Below are positions 1 to 8,891 of a stretch of DNA of 64,000 nucleotides, one piece after another. Made by a program: the position numbers and the translations under genes. Source of the DNA: Rudaea sp. 3F27F6 (GTDB lineage Bacteria > Pseudomonadota > Gammaproteobacteria > Xanthomonadales > Rhodanobacteraceae); assembly GCF_005503555.1 (NCBI RefSeq), contig NZ_SCNG01000008.1:1-64000 (forward strand), given 5' to 3'. How positions within the stretch are numbered: the stretch's first letter is position 1; every line of letters starts with the position of its first letter. The notes under the pieces are model-generated. The model worked only from the letters and a program-made list of their open reading frames with translations. It was not told the origin of the DNA and did not search any database.

Positions 1-707
1 GCCCAACCGCTCGTCAACGTCGGCGTCGCGCTGCTGTCGGTCACCGTGGTCGTGGTCGGCGCATTGCAGGTCGCGCCGGTGACGAGGCCGTTGCCGCAGG
101 TGCCGGCCACCACCGTGCCCGCGCCGTTCGTCCCGGTCGAGCCCTGCATGATCTGGTTCGCCGACGAGTCGACATTGAACGACATCACGTCGGTGCCGTT
201 GCGCCCGCGGTGACTGAGCTGCCAGCCGACCTGCTCGCCTTGAACGACACAGACGTTCTGGTAGAGCCGTCCGGCGAATACCGCATTGAGTTCGGCAAAC
301 TGCCTGCCTTCGCGGGCGACCACATTCAAAAACCGCGTCGTCCACATTTCTACCAGGTTGCCGGTCGTGCCCAACGGCGGCGGTGGAGTGCAACTACCGC
401 CGGCGAGCCCCGTGCTTGATGGCGTGGTCGCCGCTGACGACCAACCCGGAAGCAGGGAGTCATCCACTTGCATATAGCAACCACTCGCAGGCGCCGGCGC
501 AGTCAGCACCGGCTGCTCGAAACCCAAGTCGAGGAAGCTACGCTGCACTTGAGCAAACGTCGCGGGCGTTGCCAACAGCAACGCGACGCCAAAGACTGCG
601 GTGACATGCGACTTTAATGCCTTTGCAATCGATGGACGCTGTGTCGGCCGAGACGAATAGCCCGACGCCGCGTCGCAGCACTTTCTCACCATGGCGATCT
701 GGGCCAT
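1..707 (-). CDS. Secreted cell-surface-type protein, 5' part only (runs off the left edge)
   Basis: An uninterrupted minus-strand frame runs from ATG at 707 off the window edge, giving about 235 residues. The start is preceded by AAAGG 8 nt upstream (716-721). The protein opens with a basic stretch, then a hydrophobic signal peptide ending in ATPATFAQ (cleavage around residue 51). The mature part begins LDLGFEQP and contains SGCYMQVDD, LPGWSS, EMWTTRF and GRQFAELNA. These resemble the N-terminal domain of large Xanthomonadales surface proteins that often carry DUF11 or adhesin repeats further on. The visible end is Thr/Ser-rich. An in-frame ATG at 692 is an alternative start. That it is secreted is well supported by the signal peptide; the adhesin-like role is an inference because the C-terminus is missing. 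Confidence 0.75.
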   Translation of the reverse strand, partial: MAQIAMVRKCCDAASGYSSRPTQRPSIAKALKSHVTAVFGVALLLATPATFAQVQRSFLDLGFEQPVLTAPAPASGCYMQVDDSLLPGWSSAATTPSSTGLAGGSCTPPPPLGTTGNLVEMWTTRFLNVVAREGRQFAELNAVFAGRLYQNVCVVQGEQVGWQLSHRGRNGTDVMSFNVDSSANQIMQGSTGTNGAGTVVAGTCGNGLVTGATCNAPTTTTVTDSSATPTLTSGW

Positions 708-1330
708 TTACCGTGCCTTTCTTCGTGCATGTAAGCCAAATACGAAAAAGAGCCGGTCAAACCTTCTTTCTCCCGCACCTTAGGGGCTTAACTTGCCGGA
801 AAACTCGCTATCAATTGGGTCCGGTTTGGGCGATTCAGCTCATGGGCTTATTTCCCCCAAAACAATTGCATGTCTCAATGAAGGTTTGAGCAACGAATTG
901 TCGTACTTGAACAAAAGAGTGCGTACCACCGTCATGAAGGCTCGATTTCATGTATGGCAAAGGAGTGATGGCTATAGTTCCACACACGGACCGCTTCCGC
1001 GTATGGCAGGGGCGAATGGAGCCAAACCAGAGAACTGAGCGCCCGGCGATTACAGAAAACCGAAGTGATGTAACCCAATTCGCCCTGATCATTCTCGCTC
1101 CGCTGCATCAAATATCACAGCACGAATCTCCGCCTGGCCGCGGCCTTCCCGATTTTTGCTGAATTTGCCTTCGACATCTCAGCGACACCGTTCCGTTGTC
1201 GTAGGCCACGAGCGATCCACCGCACCGGCCGCTGGCTCCGACTGCAAATTTTTGCGTGGCTATGCCGTCGATGTGAAGCAGATAAAAAAATCTCGAAGAG
1301 ATTCGCGTACATGACTTTTTGAGGCGGATG
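708..1330. other. Intergenic region between divergent genes
   Basis: About 620 bases separate the minus-strand secreted protein from the plus-strand GGDEF/EAL gene. Only short overlapping frames without ribosome sites occur here. It must hold promoters for both genes, but I see no convincing operator or terminator. Confidence 0.5.
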
Positions 1331-3127
1331 ATGAAAGTCAGCTCGCAAACATTCTCCGATTGGTTGGACAGCAAAGGATTTACCGGCGAAAAACGAATTC
1401 GCGAAATAGCCGCGTCGGCATTGCTATTCATCGGCGGTGGCGGTGGATTGGCGTCGACCTACATGCCGGGGCTGCCAGCAAGCTACGACGTCTCAATGGT
1501 TCGAGCCCTGGCAGTGATCACGCTTTTTCTGTCAGCCGTTCAATTCTGGATAGGTCGTCGATGGCCGAGCTGGCGACACCACATCTTCGAAGGTTTCGCG
1601 ATTCTTCTTATCGGTGCGGCGATCTATGCCACCGGTGGCGGTGACGTGTCTGTTGCAACCGCGATGGCGTCCTTTCTCGTCATTCTCGACGCGACAATGT
1701 TTCTGTCTACGAGAGCCATGTTAGTACACGTTGCTGCGCTTATCTGCGTGAACGTATTAGCGCTGAACCTTGTATCGAATGTGACGCCGGCTTCCATATT
1801 CTTCGTCGGCACGGTTTTGGCTGGCTCCGCACTGATTTCCTTTCGGCTGATCAGAACACGTGAATCTGTCGAGGTGGATTTTCTCACTGGTCTCGTCAAC
1901 CAGCGTGGTTTCGAGCGCATGCTGGGCGAATTGCTCGAGAAGAAGCTAAACAGCCGTGCCACCTCGCTGGTGGTCTTGCTGCGGCTTAATGTGATCAATA
2001 GCGGCAGCTATGGCGCTCATGTGCTTTCCGATCATGCCTTGCAGATGGCCGCTCAGCACTACCAGGCGCGGCTTCCCCCTCGTTCAGTATTCGCGCATTT
2101 CGGCGCAGGCCGTTTCGCGATCTACTGGATGAGCGAGTCGTTCAGCGAATGTGAACGCATTGCTGCTCGGTTTGTTCAGAACAATGATACCGAGCCGAAC
2201 GCGTTTGCAGGGCTTGCCCTTGCCGAGTCGGGTGATGATGTGTCGATACTTTCAAGCCGTGCCGTTACTGCTTTAACGCTTGCCAAACGACGGGGTCTAG
2301 GGTATCTCGCACGCCATCCTGGCAGCTACAAGGGTCAAGTACAGATTCGCGAGGCCATAGCAGCGAATCAGTTCTTTCTCCAATTTCAACCGATCGTCAG
2401 TCTCAAAGACGATCACCTTCCTCTTGGCGCAGAGGCGCTTGTGCGCTGGAGACATCCGAACCAGGGTGTGATCGGCCCCGATCGTTTTATCTCGGACACC
2501 GAGCTAACTGGGGCGATAGTCGAGCTGGGCCAGTGGGTGTTGGCAGAAGCATGCTGCGAGGCGGCGAAATGGCCCCGCACCGGGGAGCAGCTTCCTTATG
2601 TGAGCGTCAATGCATCAGGTAGAGAATTGCGCGAAACCGCCTATGTGGATGGAGTGGTACGTGCGCTGGCTTCTTCTGGTTTGGAGGGGCACCGGCTTAT
2701 CCTCGAATTCATCGAGACCGACTACGACGACAACGCGCCTGTCGTCGCCAGGAATCTTATGCAATTGCGTCGGCTCGGCGTCCGAGTGGCAATCGACGAT
2801 TTCGGCAGCGGCTACTCAAATTTCTCTCGCCTAGGCCACCTGGACGCGGAGATCCTCAAAATTGACAAATCTTTCGTTGCACAAGTCGCAGACGATGGCA
2901 CCGCCACGCCTATAGCGACCGCTGTCGTCACGATGTCGCGCATACTAGGCTTGATGACAATCGCGGAGGGGGTGGAAACAGTCGAACAGGCAACTTGGTT
3001 GCGCACGCATGGGTGTGAAGCCGCACAAGGTTATTTCTTCAGCCCTCCCGTCGGCGCCGCACAAATAGCAAGCGTCCTCGCCCGGTCCCGTATCACGCTC
3101 AGCGACACCTCGACAGTTTCTTTTTGA
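1331..3127 (+). CDS. Membrane GGDEF/EAL protein, probable c-di-GMP phosphodiesterase
   Basis: The 598-residue protein starts with about five membrane segments (residues 27-175). A GGDEF-like domain follows (begins EVDFLTGLVNQRGF near 181), and then an EAL domain from about 340. The GGDEF signature is replaced by FGAGR (257-261), so diguanylate cyclase activity is unlikely. The EAL domain keeps its hallmarks: EALVRWRHP (Glu368), the Asn of SVNASG, LEFIETD, AIDDFGSGYSNF, KIDKSFV, AEGVET and QGYFFSPP. It therefore probably hydrolyses c-di-GMP at the inner membrane. GAGG at 1321-1324 fits ATG at 1331; ATG 1328 and TTG 1319 are alternatives. It appears to be transcribed alone. Confidence 0.85.
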   Translation: MKVSSQTFSDWLDSKGFTGEKRIREIAASALLFIGGGGGLASTYMPGLPASYDVSMVRALAVITLFLSAVQFWIGRRWPSWRHHIFEGFAILLIGAAIYATGGGDVSVATAMASFLVILDATMFLSTRAMLVHVAALICVNVLALNLVSNVTPASIFFVGTVLAGSALISFRLIRTRESVEVDFLTGLVNQRGFERMLGELLEKKLNSRATSLVVLLRLNVINSGSYGAHVLSDHALQMAAQHYQARLPPRSVFAHFGAGRFAIYWMSESFSECERIAARFVQNNDTEPNAFAGLALAESGDDVSILSSRAVTALTLAKRRGLGYLARHPGSYKGQVQIREAIAANQFFLQFQPIVSLKDDHLPLGAEALVRWRHPNQGVIGPDRFISDTELTGAIVELGQWVLAEACCEAAKWPRTGEQLPYVSVNASGRELRETAYVDGVVRALASSGLEGHRLILEFIETDYDDNAPVVARNLMQLRRLGVRVAIDDFGSGYSNFSRLGHLDAEILKIDKSFVAQVADDGTATPIATAVVTMSRILGLMTIAEGVETVEQATWLRTHGCEAAQGYFFSPPVGAAQIASVLARSRITLSDTSTVSF

Positions 3128-3386
3128 CATCGGCTGCGGGGACGTGCGAGGCGAAAGATTATGCTGAGTAGCAAACCCATGTGGCGATAAGGGGCTACTT
3201 TGGACATAAGCTGCTTGCCGGAGCCTTGAACTACTAATCGGCAGCTTACTTAGCAATCAACACCAATATTTTCAACAGATATCTCTCATCAGTGCACTGC
3301 ATAATGGAATTCCAGCTCAGACGGTTTGGGGATACCCCGAATCGGATCCCACCAGAAAGCGTAATCGCAACATGGCGGAATAGGCA

Positions 3387-6300
3387 TTGAACCAACGCAT
3401 TACCATGCTGCTGCGCGAGGCGCTCGAGCAGCCCGAAACAACGCGCGAGGACTGGATCGACGCTGCCTGCGCCGATGCCCCGCAGACTGCGGCAGAACTT
3501 CGCGAACTCCTGCGCCGCGATGCGCAACTCGGCGGCATTCTCGACCGTCCGCTCGGAACACTTGCCAGAAATCTGCAGCTTGAGGTCGATGATCCGATCC
3601 AGGAACTGGTTGGCCGGCGCATCGGCCCCTACCGCCTCACTGCCCTGCTCGGCTCGGGCGGCATGGGCGTGGTCTACCTCGCCCAGCGTGCCGACGCACC
3701 GTTCGAGCAGACCGTCGCCCTCAAGCTCGTGCGCAGCGAGAAACTCCACGGCGAAGCGCAGGCGCGTTTCGCGCGCGAACGCCGCATCCTCGCGCGTCTT
3801 TCCCATCCGCACATCGCCCGCCTGATCGACGGTGGCTTCGACGACCAAGGCCATCCCTGGCTCGCCATGGAGTATGTCGACGGCGAGCCGCTCATCCAAT
3901 GGTGCAATGCGCGCAAACTCGGCATCGAAGAGCGCCTGCGCCTGCTGCTCGATCTCTGCGCAGCAGTCGAATACGCGCACAGTCATTCCGTCGTCCACCG
4001 CGACATCAAACCGAGCAACGTCCTCGTCGACCGCAGCGGCACCGTCAAGCTGTTCGACTTCGGCATCGCCAAGCAGCTCGACGAGGAACACTCGGAGACC
4101 TTCGCCACCGAAACGCGCGCGCGCCTGCTCACACCCGCCTATGCTGCCCCCGAGCAGATCCGTAGCGACAAGGCGACCACGGCGACCGACGTGCATGCAC
4201 TCGGCCTGCTGCTCTACGAACTGCTCTGCGGACGCCGCGCCTACGGCAGTCATGGTGGCGCTCAATTCGACCTGTTAAGCGAGATTCTCGAACGTGACGC
4301 GCCGGCAATGGGCGCTCGGCTGCATTCCGCCGAGCCTCCTGCCGCGGCCGACATCGCCGCCGAGCGCGGCCTCAACGAGCGCGCCTTGCAGCGCCTGCTG
4401 CGCGGCGATCTGCAGGCCATCGTCGCCAAGGCGCTGCGCAAGGAGCCGCAGTCACGCTACCGCACCGTCGCCGAGTTCGGCGACGATTTGCGCCGCTACC
4501 TCGACGGTGAACCGGTGCTCGCAGTGGAAGGCGCGCGCACTTACCGCCTGCGCAAATTCGTCGCCCAGCACCGCCTCCCCGTCGGCCTCGCCGCGGTCGC
4601 GTTCCTGTGTCTGCTCACGGCGCTGATCGGGATGACCTGGCTTGGCTACAAGCTGCGCCTGCAGGCCGAGCGTGCGGACCAGCAGTCACGCACCGCCGTC
4701 GCAACGCGCGATTTCCTTCTCGACCTGTTCAAGGCTGCGTCTCCCGAACGCACGCTCGGTAAGGTTCCCGATGCGGTCGAACTCGTCGACATCGGTACGC
4801 GACGCGCGGAAAGTCAGCTCGATACGCAGCCCGAACTGCAAGCACAACTGCTCAGCACGCTCGGCAACGTCTACATCAATCTCGGCAAATACGATACGGC
4901 CCTGGCGACGTTGCAGAAAGCCCGCGGCATCTCGGCAATCGCATCGGGAGATACCTCCGAGGCAACGATGCAGTTGGATGTCGATATCGCAAGAGCGAGC
5001 AATTTCAAAGGAGACAATTTCGACCAGGCCCTGGCTTTGCTCGATCGCGTCATTACCTTGCAGCGCCAGCTACCGCCGGAACAACGTTCTCTACTCGTAC
5101 TCGCCTTGACCAATCGTGGCGGAATCGAAGGGCAGATGAATCATTACGACCAAGCGGAGGTCTCCCTTCGCGAAGCGGTCGATCTCGCGCGCAAGGAGGC
5201 CGACCAACCTCAACTCGTCGACACCTTGCAAGCCTTGGCGCTGACGTTGGCGTTTCACGGGCAAATCAATAAAGCAATACCGTTACTGCGCGAGGCTCTG
5301 TCGATCGTCGCAAAAACTTTGCCAGCGGAAAGTCCTGAAAAAGCCAACCTACAGGGACAACTCGCGGAATATCTGGCCGCCAATGGCGAGCTTGCCGAGG
5401 CCGAAACGCAACTACGCCAAATCGTTGAGTCCCACAAACGCACCTTGGGCGAAAATCATCCGGACTACATCAACATTCTCAACGTATTGGTCAGCGTGCT
5501 GATGGACGAGCAAAAATACGACGAAGCGGAATCGCTGTCTCAAAAAGTTCTCGTGCTCGGCGAGCGCTTCGACAAAAACGGCGATTTCGTCGCCGGAAGC
5601 CTGCAATCCCTCGGAATCATCAAGAATCGGCAAGGCGATCCAGCCGCTGCGCTCCCCTATGCCGAACGCGCGCGCAAAATTTATGCTGCGAAGTACGGTG
5701 AGGACAATACATTTACGCTGTCTGCAGCGACCACTCTTTCCGATATTCAATTGAAAATTGGCGAGTACGCGAAAGCGGAAGCCGCCGCACGTGATGTGCT
5801 TGCACGTGCCGAACGTCTGAATGTACCGCAAACGGCTTCATTCGCATCCCTCATGCTCGCGCAGAGTTTGCGTTTCCAAGGACGGCCCTTGGAAGCGATT
5901 CCTTATCTGGAGCATGCAATCGCCGGCGTGAAGGCCGCTGCCGGCGACAAGGCCCCGGCCTTGCTTCCCGTGCATATCGAACTAGCGAAGATTGAACGAG
6001 ACAGCGGCCAACTCGATCAGGCGCGCGAACAAGCTGCTGCTGCTTTGGCGTTCGCTCCCGCCTCCGTGCCGGCCAGCGACAGCCGCATTCTTCAGGCTCG
6101 TGCCGTAATCGCGCAGTTAGAGTATTTACAGGGGGGCTGCAACGACACTGCACTGGCCGATCTGGAAGCGCTGCGGAAACAACTCGAACAAGATACTCCG
6201 AAAGCTGGAGGCGCCATCGCCGGCGCCGCGCTGATGACGAACTTGTGCAAACGACAAGCGAAGGGTCCGTCGACGACTGATCCGCAAAATGACGCCGACA

Positions 6301-6389
6301 TTCATAGCCACGCCAAAGAAATTCTGCAGAATGCCACAGCCGACCCGTTCTATCGGAAATTGGCAACACAAGAACTCGGCGCGAAGTGA
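3387..6389 (+). CDS. Membrane Ser/Thr protein kinase with TPR-like C-terminus (orphan copy)
   Basis: This 1000-residue protein has an N-terminal helical stretch, then a Hanks-type kinase domain (about 82-375). Visible motifs are the glycine loop GSGGMGVVY (89-97), Lys113 in VALKLV, Glu131, HRDIKPSN (204-211), DFG (224-226) and APE near 254. A single membrane segment (about 397-420) links it to a large alpha-helical TPR-like periplasmic or sensory region. It is a close paralogue of the kinase at 22182; the two are nearly the same through the kinase and membrane parts and diverge in the TPR half. The TTG start is shared by both copies and preceded by GGCGGA. Unlike the other copy it has no ECF sigma factor gene in front. 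Its substrate is unknown. Confidence 0.9.
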   Translation: MNQRITMLLREALEQPETTREDWIDAACADAPQTAAELRELLRRDAQLGGILDRPLGTLARNLQLEVDDPIQELVGRRIGPYRLTALLGSGGMGVVYLAQRADAPFEQTVALKLVRSEKLHGEAQARFARERRILARLSHPHIARLIDGGFDDQGHPWLAMEYVDGEPLIQWCNARKLGIEERLRLLLDLCAAVEYAHSHSVVHRDIKPSNVLVDRSGTVKLFDFGIAKQLDEEHSETFATETRARLLTPAYAAPEQIRSDKATTATDVHALGLLLYELLCGRRAYGSHGGAQFDLLSEILERDAPAMGARLHSAEPPAAADIAAERGLNERALQRLLRGDLQAIVAKALRKEPQSRYRTVAEFGDDLRRYLDGEPVLAVEGARTYRLRKFVAQHRLPVGLAAVAFLCLLTALIGMTWLGYKLRLQAERADQQSRTAVATRDFLLDLFKAASPERTLGKVPDAVELVDIGTRRAESQLDTQPELQAQLLSTLGNVYINLGKYDTALATLQKARGISAIASGDTSEATMQLDVDIARASNFKGDNFDQALALLDRVITLQRQLPPEQRSLLVLALTNRGGIEGQMNHYDQAEVSLREAVDLARKEADQPQLVDTLQALALTLAFHGQINKAIPLLREALSIVAKTLPAESPEKANLQGQLAEYLAANGELAEAETQLRQIVESHKRTLGENHPDYINILNVLVSVLMDEQKYDEAESLSQKVLVLGERFDKNGDFVAGSLQSLGIIKNRQGDPAAALPYAERARKIYAAKYGEDNTFTLSAATTLSDIQLKIGEYAKAEAAARDVLARAERLNVPQTASFASLMLAQSLRFQGRPLEAIPYLEHAIAGVKAAAGDKAPALLPVHIELAKIERDSGQLDQAREQAAAALAFAPASVPASDSRILQARAVIAQLEYLQGGCNDTALADLEALRKQLEQDTPKAGGAIAGAALMTNLCKRQAKGPSTTDPQNDADIHSHAKEILQNATADPFYRKLATQELGAK

Positions 6390-7060
6390 GGCGAGACCGA
6401 TATGCATTTCGCTCGCAGGTCCCTACCCCGGTCACAGCGCACAAAGCGACATCCATCAGCCGGTTAGCGTCGAGGACGACAAGGCGCCGATACTTGTGAA
6501 GAAATCGCCGTCCAGTTGGCGACCGCCCCGACGTTCTCGACGTTATGAAGGTTTTTGGCGCCGTCCTTCGTACTCTCTCCTATGCGGCAACGGGAAGGAA
6601 GCCCGGCTCGACCCGCAGACTCCCCTGAGCTGCGGGTCGATTTTTTTAAGCTACGTTGGAGGGTAGCAATCTGCACGGTTGTGCGCCGAATCAGATGGAG
6701 AAGGTTTGAGATGCTTGCTTACAAGCACATTCGGCGCGCTGTTCCCCAACCAAAAGTAAGCAACTGCAATGTATGCGAATGCCGCACTTGCTTCCGCGTG
6801 TTTCGTCGCCCAATCGAAATGCCTAACCTAGCGCCAGCGGCCTGGCGCTATTTACCGTCTGCTGCGTACGCAAATGCGTTAACTATTTCACGGCCCTATA
6901 GTCGCGCATCGATGTAGGCCCGTCGCCGACGAGTACGAGTCGAGTTCACGCACGAGATTTGAACAAATCAACTGAGATGCACAAGCGATTTCCTTGCATG
7001 GACTGCGCTCCTGGTGCGCCCACAGGTAGCGCAGTTGGGGAGTGGGCGCTCTTACCAATC
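6390..7060. other. Intergenic region with a palindrome
   Basis: Besides the terminator at 6608-6647, this gap holds a perfect 9-bp inverted repeat at 6829-6850 (loop CGGC, then TTTA). It could be a weak terminator or an operator for the lipase gene. No coding frame here looks real. Confidence 0.5.
6608..6647 (+). terminator. Rho-independent terminator
   Basis: A perfect 11-bp stem (6608-6618 with 6630-6640) with an 11-nt loop is followed by seven T residues (6641-6647). It lies 220 bases after the orphan kinase gene on the same strand and probably ends that transcript. Confidence 0.85.
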
Positions 7061-8368
7061 ATGAAGGCAGTTCAAGTGAACTCGAAGATAAGAGTATCCG
7101 CGGCCGTCCTAGCCGTTGCAGTAGCAAGCGCTTTTGCCGGTTCTCCCACAACCGCCGTCGCGGGACCCGTAAGCGATCCGTTCTATACCTACACCGGAAC
7201 AGCGCCGCTAGAATCCATTCCATTGGGCACCGTACTGAACAGCCGCACCGTGCTTTACCACGCGGAGGGTATTGCCACTCCGGTTACCGCTCAGCAGTAT
7301 TTGTATCGAACGAACAATGCCCGTATGGATGCCGTTGCCAATGCGACTACGGTCATTCAAAGCCCAGCCGGCAACGGCAACGCGATCTCCTATCAGTCCG
7401 CATACGACTCGTTGAACCCGCTCGACGCGCCGTCGCATGTCATCGCCGGAAATGTGTCGTTGGGCGGCATCATCTATTCTGGCGAGACTCTTTTGCTCGC
7501 ACCGATATTGCTGGCCGGTTACGACATCATCGTGCCGGATACCGAGGGGCCAACGGCCGACCTGGCTGCCGGTCCCGAGTACGGGATGACGACGCTCGAT
7601 TCCCTGCGTGCCGTGCTCAACTCACCGTCGAGTGGGTTGAACTCGGCCACCAAGGTCGCACTGATGGGGTGTTCGGGCGGCGCCTTCGGTACGGACTGGG
7701 CCGCACAGTTGGCACCAACTTATGCGCCGGATGTAAACGCGCATCTCGTCGGCGCGGCGATGTGCGATGTCTTCGCCAATCCTGCACATAGCCTGGAGTA
7801 TGCGAACGGTAGCCTCTTCTGGAGTGGTGCCACCTTTTCGGCGTTGATCGGAGCCTCGCGCGCGTATGGCTACGACATCACGCCTTATCTCAATGTCGTG
7901 GGATTGGCCGCCTATGCAGCGGTCAAGGATCAATCCATTGCCGTCAGCATCCCTCTTCTTGCCGGGACGCGGCATCAAACCTTGTTCAAGTGGCAGTACG
8001 CCGACCTCAAGAACGTTCCTTTTTATGCGGACTTGGCCAACAAGATCAATGCGGGGCTCGCCGGGGCACCGACGATTCCAGTGTTTATCTCGCAAGGCAC
8101 GATAGGAGCCACCATGGGCACCTTCAGCAGCGAACCCGGCGACGGTGTAACGATCGCCGGTGACACGCGCACGCTTGCACGGCAGTTCTGTGCAAGCGGA
8201 ACAGCAGTCCAATATTCCGAATTCCCCCTCGACCACGTAGGAACTGCCGCGCCATGGTTGCTCGGAGGACTCCCGTGGATTTACGACCGTTTCGCAGAGA
8301 ACCCGGCTCCGAACAATTGTGCGCAGATCGCACCGGGCGATCCTCTCGTGCCGGTGACGGCGAACTGA
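7061..8368 (+). CDS. Secreted lipase-like alpha/beta hydrolase (secretory lipase family)
   Basis: The 435-residue product has a signal peptide ending near TTAVAG (residues 30-35). The body matches the LIP/secretory lipase family (PF03583 type). The nucleophile elbow is GCSGG with Ser205. Likely partners are Asp361 (EPGDGV) and His392 (PLDHVG), in the order and spacing expected for a lipase triad. Hydrolysis of acylglycerols or other esters outside the cell is inferred from the family. The start at 7061 was chosen because it directly precedes the signal peptide; the frame is open from 6959, and the ribosome site is weak. The gene stands alone between intergenic regions. Confidence 0.85.
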   Translation: MKAVQVNSKIRVSAAVLAVAVASAFAGSPTTAVAGPVSDPFYTYTGTAPLESIPLGTVLNSRTVLYHAEGIATPVTAQQYLYRTNNARMDAVANATTVIQSPAGNGNAISYQSAYDSLNPLDAPSHVIAGNVSLGGIIYSGETLLLAPILLAGYDIIVPDTEGPTADLAAGPEYGMTTLDSLRAVLNSPSSGLNSATKVALMGCSGGAFGTDWAAQLAPTYAPDVNAHLVGAAMCDVFANPAHSLEYANGSLFWSGATFSALIGASRAYGYDITPYLNVVGLAAYAAVKDQSIAVSIPLLAGTRHQTLFKWQYADLKNVPFYADLANKINAGLAGAPTIPVFISQGTIGATMGTFSSEPGDGVTIAGDTRTLARQFCASGTAVQYSEFPLDHVGTAAPWLLGGLPWIYDRFAENPAPNNCAQIAPGDPLVPVTAN

Positions 8369-8891
8369 TACCGATGAGGACGAAGACGTGCCCCGAAGTT
8401 TCTTCGAGGCGCGTTCTCGACTCCCCGCCCGTTCACAACCTGATTTGATCGAACAGGTTTCTTGAGAAAGAGCAGTTCCATGTGTGGTCGACGCACAACC
8501 CCATCAATTCCTCCCCAAAAAAACGAGTCAAGTCCGAGCGGAACGACCGCGTGATCGTGCAAGTGGCGTCATCGAGCCACCTTGCTCAGATCAAGTTTGG
8601 CGCTCCCGGCATCGAATCCGTCACAGACGCGTGACAAGTGAGTGATCTGCAGCGGCTTGCCCTGCTTCTTCATCGTAGCGGGCATAGTTTTGATCCCTTT
8701 GAACACCTTGCACAGCCTATCCCAAGGCAGCAGAACAGACGAAATCCATCCAGAGCTCGCCATCTTGCGCACGGAAGCGGTGAAACTGATCAGACTGCAC
8801 ATTGCTCGAGTGGATTCAAAAGCCACTTTTTAAGAGTGATCGGACCATCGGCTCCGGTGTGCGCTGGGGCGGATGGTCACGATCGCGTCGC
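8369..8891. other. Intergenic region, no recognised gene
   Basis: This gap lies between convergent genes. A minus-strand frame of 85 codons (8569-8826) and a short plus-strand frame beginning MCGRRTT (8480) are present. Neither has recognisable homology or a good ribosome site, so neither is called as a gene. Confidence 0.4.

Noticed and set aside
1108-1431. Minus-strand frame of 107 codons before the GGDEF/EAL gene
   Set aside because: It overlaps the real gene start and has no protein-like composition.
8480-8548. Short frame beginning MCGRRTT, like the start of a SOS-response-associated peptidase
   Set aside because: Only the first four residues match that family and the frame stops after about 22 codons; chance resemblance.
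8569-8826. 85-codon minus-strand ORF
   Set aside because: It starts well but has no recognised family, no good ribosome site and lies in a gap with other short frames. Left as unassigned.
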